NCBI GenBank assembly: GCA_002257025.1
Contig: NCHA01000001.1
Span: 744,001 to 808,000 of the forward strand
Direction: 5' to 3'
Source: Sphingobacteriales bacterium 16-39-50
Lineage (GTDB): Bacteria; Bacteroidota; Bacteroidia; Sphingobacteriales; Sphingobacteriaceae
Length of the DNA stretch: 64,000 nucleotides
Shown one piece after another: positions 17,016-25,689 of this stretch. Position 1 is the first letter of the stretch. Each line of letters begins with the position of its first letter. Position numbers and translations under genes: made by a program. A model generated the notes under the pieces. That model searched no databases. It had not been told where the DNA came from and worked only from the letters and a program-made list of their open reading frames with translations.

Positions 17016-17041
17016 TCCGATTTAATAATCGGAAAAAGGAG
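17016..17041 (+). promoter_or_regulatory. rpsA leader: 5' hairpin plus Shine-Dalgarno-like sequence
   Basis: TCCGATT (17016-17022) and AATCGGA (17027-17033) form a 7-bp stem with a TAAT loop at the extreme 5' end of the predicted mRNA. It is followed at once by AAGGAG (17036-17041), a Shine-Dalgarno-like sequence 12 nt before the ATG. Such sequences are rare before genes in this window. Confidence 0.5.
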
Positions 17042-17053
17042 ATAAATTAATTA

Positions 17054-19060
17054 ATGGCCAAAAAACTAGAAGCCGAAAAGGAGTTGACTGCTAAACAAGC
17101 GGAGCTACAAGGCGAAGAAACCACTACGGTTAAACAAAAGGAAACCATTGAATCAGAAGCTGATTCAGTGTCGATCGAAGAGATCAAATCAAAAACACTC
17201 ATCACCCCTTCCGGCGATTTCGATTGGGATGCTGATGACAAAGGATTCGGTAATTACAGCGCTGCAGACCGTGAAAAGTTTGAAGAAATGTACGCCGGTA
17301 CTTTCAACTCGATCAACAAAGGCGAGATTATTTCGGGAGTTGTTGTATCGATCAACAACAAAGACGTGGTATTGAACATTGGATTTAAATCTGATGGTTT
17401 GGTATCATTATCAGAATTCCGTGATACACCTGACTTGAAAATCGGTGACACTGTTGATGTATTTGTAGAATCACAGGAAGATGCTAACGGACAGTTGGTA
17501 TTATCCCGTAAGCGTGCAAAAACACAACGTTCATGGGAAACAATCAATGAAGCTTTGGATCAGGACAAGATCATCACTGGTTTTGTTAAGAGCCGTACTA
17601 AAGGTGGATTAATTGTGGACATTATGGGTGTTGAAGCTTTCCTTCCGGGATCGCAGATCGACATCAAACCTATCCGCGATTACGATATCTATGTAGGTAA
17701 AACAATGGAATTCAAGGTTGTTAAAATCAATCATGAGTTTAAAAACGTTGTAGTATCACACAAGGTGTTGATTGAAGACGATTTAGAAAATCAAAAAACT
17801 GAGATCGTTGCAAAACTGGAAAAAGGACAAGTACTTGAAGGTACAGTTAAAAACATTACCGATTTCGGTGTGTTTATTGACCTTGGTGGCGTAGACGGTT
17901 TATTACACATAACTGATATTTCATGGGGCCGCATAGAGCATCCACGTGAAGTATTAAACCTTGATCAGAAGATCAATGTTGTTGTTTTAGACTTTGATGA
18001 CGAGAAAAAACGTATCGCATTAGGATTAAAACAATTAACTCCACACCCTTGGGAAGCATTAGATACCGCTCTAGAGATCGGATCTAAAGTTAAAGGTAGA
18101 ATCGTAACTGTTGCAGATTACGGAGCATTCCTTGAAATCACTCCGGGTGTTGAAGGTTTGATTCACGTTTCTGAAATGTCATGGTCTCAAAATCTGCGTA
18201 ACCCACAGGAATTCCTGAAAGTTGGTGACGAAGTAGAAGCTCAGGTATTGACATTAGATCGTAACGAGCGTAAAATGAGCCTTGGTATCAAACAACTTAC
18301 TCCTGATCCATGGAAAAACATCGGTGAGCGCTATCCTATCGGAAGCAAGCACAAAGCTGTTGTTAAGAACATGACCAATTTTGGTGTATTTGTTGAAATC
18401 GAAGAAGGTATCGACGGATTAATTCATATTTCTGATCTTTCATGGTCTAAGAAAGTTAATCACCCTAATGAATTCACCAAAGTTGGTGAAGAATTGGATG
18501 TGGTTGTTTTAGAACTTGATGAGGCTAACCGTAAACTGAGCTTAGGCCACAAACAGTTAGAAGAGAATCCTTGGGAAACTTTTGAAACCGTATTCACACT
18601 GGATTCTATCCACGAAGGTACTGTGTTAAAAGTAACTGATAAAGGTGCTATCATTGCTTTACCTTATGGTGTTGAAGGATTTGCTCCTACAAAACACATG
18701 GTTAAAGAAGATGGAAGTTCTGTTAAAGCTGAGGAAACTGCAGAATTCAGAATCATTGAATTTAACAAAGACTCTAAGCGTATTGTAGTTTCGCATGCCC
18801 GTATCTGGGAAGAAGCTAAAGCTGAAGAGCGCAAAGAAGAGTTCAACGCTAAAAAGAAAGAAGCTAAAGCAACAACTACAGCCGTTAAAAAGGTAAAAGA
18901 GTCTGTTGAAAAATCAACTTTAGGTGATCTAGGTGTATTGGCACAATTAAAAGAGAAGATGGAAGGTGCAGAAAGCAAAGCCAAGAAAGCTAAGAAAACT
19001 GAAGAAGATGCTGCTGCAAATACTGAAGTAGCAGAAGCTTCTGAAGAAAAAGCAGAATAA
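17054..19060 (+). CDS. rpsA: 30S ribosomal protein S1
   Basis: S1 binds mRNA on the small subunit; in this phylum, where Shine-Dalgarno pairing is little used, it is presumably central to initiation. The 668-residue protein is longer than the E. coli form. An acidic N-terminal extension of about 75 residues is followed by six S1 (OB-fold) repeats starting near residues 83, 170, 254, 340, 426 and 512; repeats three to five have the strongest signatures (FGVFIDLGGVDGLLHITDISW, in parts). A Lys/Glu/Ala-rich tail runs from about 595. It is 189 bp after cmk with its own promoter, hairpin and Shine-Dalgarno-like site, and ends in a strong terminator. Confidence 0.97.
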   Translation: MAKKLEAEKELTAKQAELQGEETTTVKQKETIESEADSVSIEEIKSKTLITPSGDFDWDADDKGFGNYSAADREKFEEMYAGTFNSINKGEIISGVVVSINNKDVVLNIGFKSDGLVSLSEFRDTPDLKIGDTVDVFVESQEDANGQLVLSRKRAKTQRSWETINEALDQDKIITGFVKSRTKGGLIVDIMGVEAFLPGSQIDIKPIRDYDIYVGKTMEFKVVKINHEFKNVVVSHKVLIEDDLENQKTEIVAKLEKGQVLEGTVKNITDFGVFIDLGGVDGLLHITDISWGRIEHPREVLNLDQKINVVVLDFDDEKKRIALGLKQLTPHPWEALDTALEIGSKVKGRIVTVADYGAFLEITPGVEGLIHVSEMSWSQNLRNPQEFLKVGDEVEAQVLTLDRNERKMSLGIKQLTPDPWKNIGERYPIGSKHKAVVKNMTNFGVFVEIEEGIDGLIHISDLSWSKKVNHPNEFTKVGEELDVVVLELDEANRKLSLGHKQLEENPWETFETVFTLDSIHEGTVLKVTDKGAIIALPYGVEGFAPTKHMVKEDGSSVKAEETAEFRIIEFNKDSKRIVVSHARIWEEAKAEERKEEFNAKKKEAKATTTAVKKVKESVEKSTLGDLGVLAQLKEKMEGAESKAKKAKKTEEDAAANTEVAEASEEKAE

Positions 19061-19080
19061 GCTAAATTCTTATAATCTTG

Positions 19081-19110
19081 AAAGCCCTGATTTTCATCAG
19101 GGCTTTTTTG
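19081..19110 (+). terminator. Rho-independent terminator of rpsA
   Basis: AAAGCCCTGA and TCAGGGCTTT form a perfect 10-bp stem with a 6-nt loop (TTTTCA), continuing into a T-run. It begins 20 bp after the rpsA stop. Confidence 0.9.
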
Positions 19111-19140
19111 TTTTATCTCATTTTCAACCCGATAAGCATC

Positions 19141-19189
19141 TGTCAACTGTCAATTATCAACTCTCCACTCTCAATTCCCTATTCCCTCT
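19141..19189. repeat. Degenerate heptad tandem repeat
   Basis: Seven successive 7-bp units lie here: TGTCAAC, TGTCAAT, TATCAAC, TCTCCAC, TCTCAAT, TCCCTAT and TCCCTCT. They decay from left to right. The same TGTCAAC/TATCAAC word forms the arrays at 49.14-49.72 kb. Confidence 0.7.
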
Positions 19190-19265
19190 CCACACTTTTT
19201 TCCTAACATCTAAAGCTTACCCATAAACTTTTAGCTTATTCCTTTCTGCTTTTATCTTTTTTCCC

Positions 19266-19273
19266 TATTTTTG
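19266..19273 (+). promoter_or_regulatory. -7 promoter element of pyrR-pyrB
   Basis: TATTTTTG (exact TAnnTTTG) ends 16 bp before the pyrR ATG. The predicted leader is only about 12 nt, too short for the PyrR-controlled attenuator known from Bacillus. Confidence 0.55.
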
Positions 19274-19289
19274 CTCAAATTAAACCAAG

Positions 19290-19832
19290 ATGCAAAGACT
19301 CACACTGCTTGACGGTCCGAAATTCCAGATCACCATAAAGCGCCTTTGCCATCAGTTAATTGAAAATCACAATCTTTTTGAAAACTCTGTCATACTCGGT
19401 ATACAGCCGCGTGGAATCTTTCTTGCTAAACGTATTGTTGAGGAATTAAAAATCAGTCTTCCTAAAGTTAAGATTGAAAGCGGAAACCTTGACATCACAT
19501 TTTTCAGGGATGATTTCCGTCGCAAAGATGGATTATTGATACCCAGCAGTACAGAGATCGATTTTATTATTGAAGGCAAAAAGGTAATTCTGGTAGATGA
19601 TGTACTATGGACCGGCAGAACCATAAGGGCAGCGATGGACGCGTTACAATCCTTTGGAAGGCCGGAAAAAGTAGAACTTCTTACTCTTGTCGACAGGCGT
19701 TTTTCAAGACACCTTCCAATTGAAGCCGATTATATCGGAATTAAGGTTGACACCATTGCCTCACAGAAAGTTATCGTAAGCTGGAAAGAAACTGATCATG
19801 AGGACAAAGTTATCTTACTATCAGAAAAATAA
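19290..19832 (+). CDS. pyrR: PyrR: uracil phosphoribosyltransferase / pyrimidine operon regulator
   Basis: PyrR is a type I phosphoribosyltransferase fold that in Firmicutes also binds pyr mRNA to cause attenuation. The 180-residue length fits. The PRPP-binding loop VILVDDVLWTGRTIRAA is near residues 95-112, and upstream ILGIQPRGIFLA and the flexible-loop region ITFFRDDFRRKD are typical of PyrR rather than Upp. It overlaps pyrB by 1 nt (TAATG), so the two are cotranslated. The predicted leader is too short for an attenuator, so here it may act as an enzyme or by another route; that is inference. Confidence 0.95.
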   Translation: MQRLTLLDGPKFQITIKRLCHQLIENHNLFENSVILGIQPRGIFLAKRIVEELKISLPKVKIESGNLDITFFRDDFRRKDGLLIPSSTEIDFIIEGKKVILVDDVLWTGRTIRAAMDALQSFGRPEKVELLTLVDRRFSRHLPIEADYIGIKVDTIASQKVIVSWKETDHEDKVILLSEK

Positions 19833-20773
19833 TGGCAGAAGTAATTCAAACTTTAAGCACTAAACACCTGCTGGGGATAAAAGATCTTACCTCAAGAGAT
19901 ATTGAATTGATATTTGAAACGGCCGATACATTTAAGGATGTACTGAACAGACCCATAAAAAAGGTTCCTTCTCTGCGTGATATTACCATCGCCAATATTT
20001 TCTTTGAAAACTCTACCCGAACACGCCTTTCATTTGAACTTGCTCAGAAGAGGCTTTCGGCCGATATAGTAAACTTCGCCGCTTCCTCCTCATCTGTCAG
20101 TAAAGGAGAGACCCTGATCGACACCGTGAACAATATTCTGTCAATGAAAGTTGATATGGTTGTTATGAGACACCCTTACCCTGGTGCGGGGGTGTTTTTA
20201 AGCAAGCATGTTGATGCACAGATCGTGAATGCCGGGGATGGTGCGCACGAGCATCCAACTCAGGCACTTCTGGACGCCTTTTCAATCAGAGAGCGATATG
20301 GTGAGGTTAGAGGAAAGAAAATAGCGATAATTGGTGATGTGCTTCATTCAAGAGTTGCATTGTCAAATATTCTGTGCCTTCACAAATTAGGTGCTGAAGT
20401 AATGGTATGTGGCCCGAGCACCCTGATCCCAAGATATATTGGAACCTTGGGAGTTAAGGTTGAACATGATCTCATGAAAGCCCTGAAATGGTGCGATGTC
20501 GCCAACATGCTTCGTATACAACTCGAACGGCAGGATATTAAATACTTCCCATCGCTCAGGGAATACTCGATGATGTATGGTTTGAATAAACAAATCCTTA
20601 ATTCACTGGATAAAGAAATTACCGTAATGCATCCCGGACCGATTAACCGCGGAGTGGAAATCACCAGCGATGTTGCTGACAGTAAACAGTCAATCATACT
20701 CGACCAGGTAGAAAATGGGGTAGCTATCCGAATGGCTGTATTATATCTACTGGCAAACCAGCGAAACAAATAA
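19832..20773 (+). CDS. pyrB: Aspartate carbamoyltransferase, catalytic subunit
   Basis: PyrB condenses carbamoyl phosphate with aspartate, the first committed pyrimidine step. The 313-residue chain has the carbamoyl-phosphate motif FFENSTRTRLSFE near residues 55-67, SSSSVSKGETLIDT, the HPTQALLD motif, and the aspartate-binding region VMHPGPINRGVEI near the C-terminus. No regulatory subunit gene (pyrI) is adjacent. It begins on the last base of pyrR's stop codon. The 156-bp gap after it shows no strong terminator. Confidence 0.97.
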   Translation: MAEVIQTLSTKHLLGIKDLTSRDIELIFETADTFKDVLNRPIKKVPSLRDITIANIFFENSTRTRLSFELAQKRLSADIVNFAASSSSVSKGETLIDTVNNILSMKVDMVVMRHPYPGAGVFLSKHVDAQIVNAGDGAHEHPTQALLDAFSIRERYGEVRGKKIAIIGDVLHSRVALSNILCLHKLGAEVMVCGPSTLIPRYIGTLGVKVEHDLMKALKWCDVANMLRIQLERQDIKYFPSLREYSMMYGLNKQILNSLDKEITVMHPGPINRGVEITSDVADSKQSIILDQVENGVAIRMAVLYLLANQRNK

Positions 20774-20929
20774 TTCCATTTTTTTAAATCTGATCTTGAG
20801 GATTTTTTGGTCTCTAATAACATCAGTTATTATTTTTCGTTATAACTCTGTTTTCAACACATGTTAATTACTAATGTGAATAGCCTAAAGGCCTTTCGAG
20901 TAAATTAGCGATAATTATTTTGGTTACTT

Positions 20930-23900
20930 ATGCTCAGACAATACGCAATCGTCACTCTCCTGCTTACATTATTAGCTGCTCCTCTCCTTGCTCAAAATAC
21001 CGCCTGGATTGAAATAAATCAGTTTTACAAAGGTGGAATAGAATTATTGGATCAGGGGAAATACGCCGCAGCATCGCAACAGTTCAGCCGTGTCGGCCAG
21101 TTTGAACAAACAAGCTCTGCCAGGCCAGAATCCAATCCAGATTTAACTCTGCTGAAAGAAAATGCTCAATTCTATATGGCCTTATGCGCACTTGAATTAG
21201 ACAATAGCAATGCAGAATCGCTGTTTATTGACTTTATAGATAAATATCCTGCTAGTAATTATACAAAGCTTGCTTATTATCATCTAGGTAGATCTTATTT
21301 TGCAAGGAAGAACTATCCTAAAGTAATTGAATGGTTAACAAAACTGGAAGGGAACAATATTTCAGGAAAAGAATCTGCTGAGTACAGGTATAAACTGGCT
21401 TACTCCTATTTTGAGATCAAAGACAATGATAAAGCAAAACCAATATTTGCTGAACTGAGAAACGAGAAAAGCACGTATAACGAGCTTTCTATTTATTATT
21501 ATGCTTACATCAGCTACCTGCAAAAAGATTACAAAACTGCTTTAACTGAGTTTGAAAGATTAAAGGGTTCAAAGCCTTATGAAAGCAGCTATCCCTACTA
21601 TATTTCGGCAATGTACTTTCTGGATCAGCGTTATGACGATGTTCTTAATTATGCCATACCCATATTAAAATCTACAAAACAACTTTATGAAACAGAAATG
21701 TTTCGGATAGTAGGCGCATCATTTTTTGCGAAGTCTGATTACACCAATGCAGGTGCCTATTACAAAAGCTTTCAAAAGAACGATCAGGGCAAAACCCAGA
21801 ATAATCAGGATAATTATCAGATCGGTTATACCTGGTTTAAACTGAAAGACTATAAGAATGCTATTATTGAGCTGGAAAAACTCGAAACAACAGATCAATA
21901 TTTCCAAAGTGGAATGATTGCTCTGGGCGAATCTTTTCTAAAGACCGGTAATAAACAGGGTGCCAGAAGTGCCTTTTTTAAAGCTTCAAGATTAAACTTT
22001 GATAAAAAATTACAGGAAGAAGGCCTGTTTAATTATGCAAAACTATCTTATGAGCTTGACTTTCATCAGGTTGCACTAGATGCTACTCAGCAATTTATTA
22101 AAACATACTCCTATTCAGATAAACTGGATGAGGCTAAAATTCTTCTTGGCGAAATCCTGCTCACCACCAAAAATTACAAAGATGCAATCGATATTCTTGA
22201 GAGCATTCCGAACAGGAACAAGGAGGCCAATGCTGTTTATCAGAAAGTTACTTATTTCCGTGGACTTGAATATTATAACGAACGGGCCTTTCAAAATGGA
22301 ATTTCCATGTTTATGCGCTCAAATACAAATGTGGTAGATAATGAGATCCACGCACTTTCAACTTACTGGCTTGCAGAAGCTATGTACGAAGTCAGGAAGT
22401 TTGGAGAATCTGTTGGCAATTTTGAGAAGTTCATGAATCTCCCTGCTGCAAAAAAGACGGATGTATACAATTTTGCTCATTACGCGCTGGCATACGCTGC
22501 ATTTGAACATGAAAGTTATAGAAAAGCTGCTACTTACTTCAAGCGCTTTCTTCAGGGAAATGAAAAAGATATCAATACGATTAATGATGCTGTTCTCCGG
22601 CTGGCAGACTCCTATTTTGTATTAAAGGATTACGGTGATGCTTTGGGTTATTATGACCGGATCATCTCCTACAAAACTTCGAGTGAGGATTATGCACTGT
22701 TTCAGCGGGGCATGATTCAGGGCTTACAAGGTCAGAATGACTTAAAAATTGCTACCCATCTATCATTATTAGAGCAATTTCCAAAATCAAATTATTCGGA
22801 TGATGCCGGATTTGAAATCGCATATACCTATTTTATCAAAGGTGATTACGAAATTGCCAAAACTGATCTTGGTGCCCTAATAGAAAAATACCCGCGAAGC
22901 AGTTATGTTCCAAGAGCATTATTCACAATAGGCCTGGTGGAGTTGAATCAGGACCAGGAGGAATCTGCCCTGATCACCTTTAAGCGTGTTATTAGTGAAT
23001 ACTCAACCACTGATGAAGCGAAACTGGCACTTGAGTCGATTAAGAACATTTATCTGCAAAGATCAGATGCAGCAGGATTTCTGGATTACGCAAACAGTAC
23101 CAGTATTGGAAACCTGAGTTCTTATGAACAGGATAATATTACCTTCCAGGCAGCAAACAACCGCTTTCTAAACGGAGATTATCAGGGTACTTTTGAGTCA
23201 GTTAATGCCTACTTCGATAAATTCCCGAAAGCTGTACATGATAAACACGCTAAATTCATCAGAGCTGAAAGTTTGGTACGGCTGAAACGCCCGGATGAAG
23301 CTATTCCTGATTATGAATATATCCTGAACGACTGGACAAGCGATTATACCGAAAAGGCATTGATGAGCATTGCCAAAATTTACATCGCACAGAAAAAGTA
23401 TAATGAAGCTATTGTGCATCTTAAAAAACTGGAATTAACTTCAGAATACAAGTCAAATTACAATTTCGCAGTTAACCACCTGATGGAAGCCTATGCAAGC
23501 ATGAATTTGCCTGATGAGACTCTTAAATACGTTAAATTCATTCGAGAATCTGAAAAATCATCTGAAGAAGATATTTTCAGAGCAGGTTTATACGCCGGAA
23601 AAGCGAATCTGGCAATCGGCGATACTATTCAGGCTGTAAAAGAGATAGAAGCCATTGTAGATAGTACCCAAACTGTTACAGGTGCTGAGGCGAAATATAT
23701 CATGGCAGAACTCCAGTATAAAAAACACGAATACAAAAAATCACTGGCTACTGCATTTGATCTGACAAATAAAATGCCATCCCATGACTATTGGGTTGCG
23801 AAAACCTATATCCTGATCGCTGATAATTATGTAGCAATGAAGGATATTTTTCAGGCAAAAAGCACCCTGCAAAGTATCATTGAGAATTATGAGAATAAGG

Positions 23901-23962
23901 AAGATGATATTCTGACCCTGGCTACAGAAAAGTTGGATTTACTGAATAAACGTACTAAATAA
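20930..23962 (+). CDS. Large secreted tetratricopeptide-repeat protein, first gene of the envelope operon
   Basis: This 1010-residue protein has an N-terminal signal (LLTLLAAPLLAQ, cut after LLA or LAQ) followed by TPR and Sel1-like helical repeats over nearly its full length. Recurring units include YYHLGRSYFARKNYPKVIEWL, SYFVLKDYGDALGYYDRII and AYTYFIKGDYEIAKTDLGALIEKYP. No catalytic domain is visible. It is presumably periplasmic or on the inner face of the outer membrane, as a scaffold. It overlaps the barrel gene by 1 nt, which ties their synthesis together and suggests a complex. The operon runs on to ExbB, ExbD and a TonB-like protein, so the scaffold may be part of an energised envelope machine. 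The precise role is unknown. Confidence 0.88.
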   Translation: MLRQYAIVTLLLTLLAAPLLAQNTAWIEINQFYKGGIELLDQGKYAAASQQFSRVGQFEQTSSARPESNPDLTLLKENAQFYMALCALELDNSNAESLFIDFIDKYPASNYTKLAYYHLGRSYFARKNYPKVIEWLTKLEGNNISGKESAEYRYKLAYSYFEIKDNDKAKPIFAELRNEKSTYNELSIYYYAYISYLQKDYKTALTEFERLKGSKPYESSYPYYISAMYFLDQRYDDVLNYAIPILKSTKQLYETEMFRIVGASFFAKSDYTNAGAYYKSFQKNDQGKTQNNQDNYQIGYTWFKLKDYKNAIIELEKLETTDQYFQSGMIALGESFLKTGNKQGARSAFFKASRLNFDKKLQEEGLFNYAKLSYELDFHQVALDATQQFIKTYSYSDKLDEAKILLGEILLTTKNYKDAIDILESIPNRNKEANAVYQKVTYFRGLEYYNERAFQNGISMFMRSNTNVVDNEIHALSTYWLAEAMYEVRKFGESVGNFEKFMNLPAAKKTDVYNFAHYALAYAAFEHESYRKAATYFKRFLQGNEKDINTINDAVLRLADSYFVLKDYGDALGYYDRIISYKTSSEDYALFQRGMIQGLQGQNDLKIATHLSLLEQFPKSNYSDDAGFEIAYTYFIKGDYEIAKTDLGALIEKYPRSSYVPRALFTIGLVELNQDQEESALITFKRVISEYSTTDEAKLALESIKNIYLQRSDAAGFLDYANSTSIGNLSSYEQDNITFQAANNRFLNGDYQGTFESVNAYFDKFPKAVHDKHAKFIRAESLVRLKRPDEAIPDYEYILNDWTSDYTEKALMSIAKIYIAQKKYNEAIVHLKKLELTSEYKSNYNFAVNHLMEAYASMNLPDETLKYVKFIRESEKSSEEDIFRAGLYAGKANLAIGDTIQAVKEIEAIVDSTQTVTGAEAKYIMAELQYKKHEYKKSLATAFDLTNKMPSHDYWVAKTYILIADNYVAMKDIFQAKSTLQSIIENYENKEDDILTLATEKLDLLNKRTK

Positions 23963-25644
23963 TGAATACAAATACATTTAAATATACTCTGTTTTTAAGC
24001 CTATTTAGTTTATCGGTATTGAGCAGTGCGCAGGACAAAAAAGATCAGACTCCCCCGCCTCAGCGGCCGCCTGCCGGTGGAACACTTATTGAAGAAATTG
24101 AGGTTGTCAGGCCGTATAAACCTGTCCTTGCTGATGCTGTTAAAATCAGAAGGAATCCGGATATGAATACAGTGGCGGCATTTAAACCGGTGCTTACCTA
24201 TAATATTATCGATAAAAAACTTGATTTAAATACCAATATTAAAGAGTTACAGGCACAGAAAATGGCAGATGAGCCAGCAGTTGTTCTGGTTAATAACTAT
24301 GCAAAAGTCGGTGCGGGAAATTTCAATACTGCCTTGGGTGAGGTCTATATCAATACCGGCAGGGATGAAGCCTTGCAAGGCGGAGCATTTTTTAAACACC
24401 TTTCACAGGAAGGCAATCTAAGTATGCAGCAATTTTCGAAACAGGAATTTGGCTTGTTTGGAAGATCAATAGCTGATGACTATTCACTTAGCGGAAGATT
24501 GATCTACGACAGAAATGCTACTAACTTTTATGGCTTTGACCCGGCTTCTTCGATCCCTGCCGATATGAGCAAACAACGCTTCAGTACAATTGGTGCAGAA
24601 GCTGAGATAGCAAACAACTATTCTGAATCTTCATCTGTCAATTATTCTGCTAATATCAATGCCTACCAATTCAGTAATATTGATGATGCACGCGAAAGTT
24701 CAGTTTTGCTACGTGGCTCACTGAACAAATCTGTAAAACAATCTAACCTGGGTGTAAACGCTTCAGTAGATATGACCTCTACAAAAGACCTTGCATATAA
24801 GGTAGGAAACAATATCCTTCGAGCCAATCCCTACATAAAACTTAAGGCAAGTGGCTTTAACCTGGATCTTGGAGTAAATATTGTACAGGAATTTGGGACC
24901 CAATCGAGGCTCAATATTTTCCCTGCAGTCTCTGCCGAACTTCCAATAATTGAGGGATATGCTACCATATTTGCAGGTGTTAACGGTGATGTTTTAAAGA
25001 CAAGTTTGAGAGAGCTTGCCTTTGAAAATCTTTATTTGAATAAAAATATTGCCATAAAAAATTCCCTCGAGAAAATGAATGTTTATGGTGGTGTAAAAGG
25101 AAATGCCAGTGCTGAATTCGGTTATAAAATAATGGCCTGGTACAAAACAATGGAGGATCTTCAATTATTTGTAAATAGTCCGGCGCTCATAAATAGATTC
25201 GAAACCATTTACGATAACGGTCAAAGTAAAATTCTAGGCATTGAAGGTGAAATAAATGTAAAAGCATCAGAATTTCTAAATATGACTGCCAGGGCTCAAC
25301 TATTTGATTATACTCTTGCTACAGAGCAGGAAGCATGGTTTAAACCAAAACTCCGCCTGATGTCAAACGCGAGATTTCAGATAAACCGAAAAGTGATCAT
25401 TGATGCTGAGGCTTTATTTCAGGAGGAAGTTTATGGCAGAATAAATGGCGCAAGCCCGGGAACATTTACATCCAAAAGTATAAATGGATTTATTGACCTG
25501 AGTGCGGGTGCAGAATATAAGGTGAATCAAAAATTCGGAGTTTATATACGGGCCAATAATCTTACCGGCCAGTCCTATCAAAGATTTCTGTATTATCCAA
25601 AGCTGGGCATGAATATTCTTGGAGGATTAAATTATGCGTTCTGA
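23962..25644 (+). CDS. Plugless TonB-receptor-like outer-membrane beta-barrel protein
   Basis: This 560-residue protein has a signal ending near SSAQ, a Pro/Gln-rich linker, then a conserved segment EEIEVVRPYKPVLADAVKIRR (in parts), followed by a beta-barrel of alternating amphipathic strands. Its last residues, LGGLNYAF, end in the terminal aromatic typical of outer-membrane barrels recognised by BamA. It resembles the barrel half of TonB-dependent receptors but lacks the plug domain. The IEVVRPYKPVLADA segment recalls the region before barrels in this Bacteroidota group and may be where a partner docks. It starts on the stop of the TPR gene. Substrate unknown. Confidence 0.82.
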   Translation: MNTNTFKYTLFLSLFSLSVLSSAQDKKDQTPPPQRPPAGGTLIEEIEVVRPYKPVLADAVKIRRNPDMNTVAAFKPVLTYNIIDKKLDLNTNIKELQAQKMADEPAVVLVNNYAKVGAGNFNTALGEVYINTGRDEALQGGAFFKHLSQEGNLSMQQFSKQEFGLFGRSIADDYSLSGRLIYDRNATNFYGFDPASSIPADMSKQRFSTIGAEAEIANNYSESSSVNYSANINAYQFSNIDDARESSVLLRGSLNKSVKQSNLGVNASVDMTSTKDLAYKVGNNILRANPYIKLKASGFNLDLGVNIVQEFGTQSRLNIFPAVSAELPIIEGYATIFAGVNGDVLKTSLRELAFENLYLNKNIAIKNSLEKMNVYGGVKGNASAEFGYKIMAWYKTMEDLQLFVNSPALINRFETIYDNGQSKILGIEGEINVKASEFLNMTARAQLFDYTLATEQEAWFKPKLRLMSNARFQINRKVIIDAEALFQEEVYGRINGASPGTFTSKSINGFIDLSAGAEYKVNQKFGVYIRANNLTGQSYQRFLYYPKLGMNILGGLNYAF

Positions 25645-25689
25645 TGCATTTTTTTGCTAATGAAAATTAAAAATTAACTTTACCCATCA

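Noticed and set aside
18664..19146. 160-residue minus-strand frame at the end of rpsA
   Set aside because: It mirrors the low-complexity Lys/Glu/Ala tail of S1, giving a Ser/Ala/Phe-rich product without any domain.
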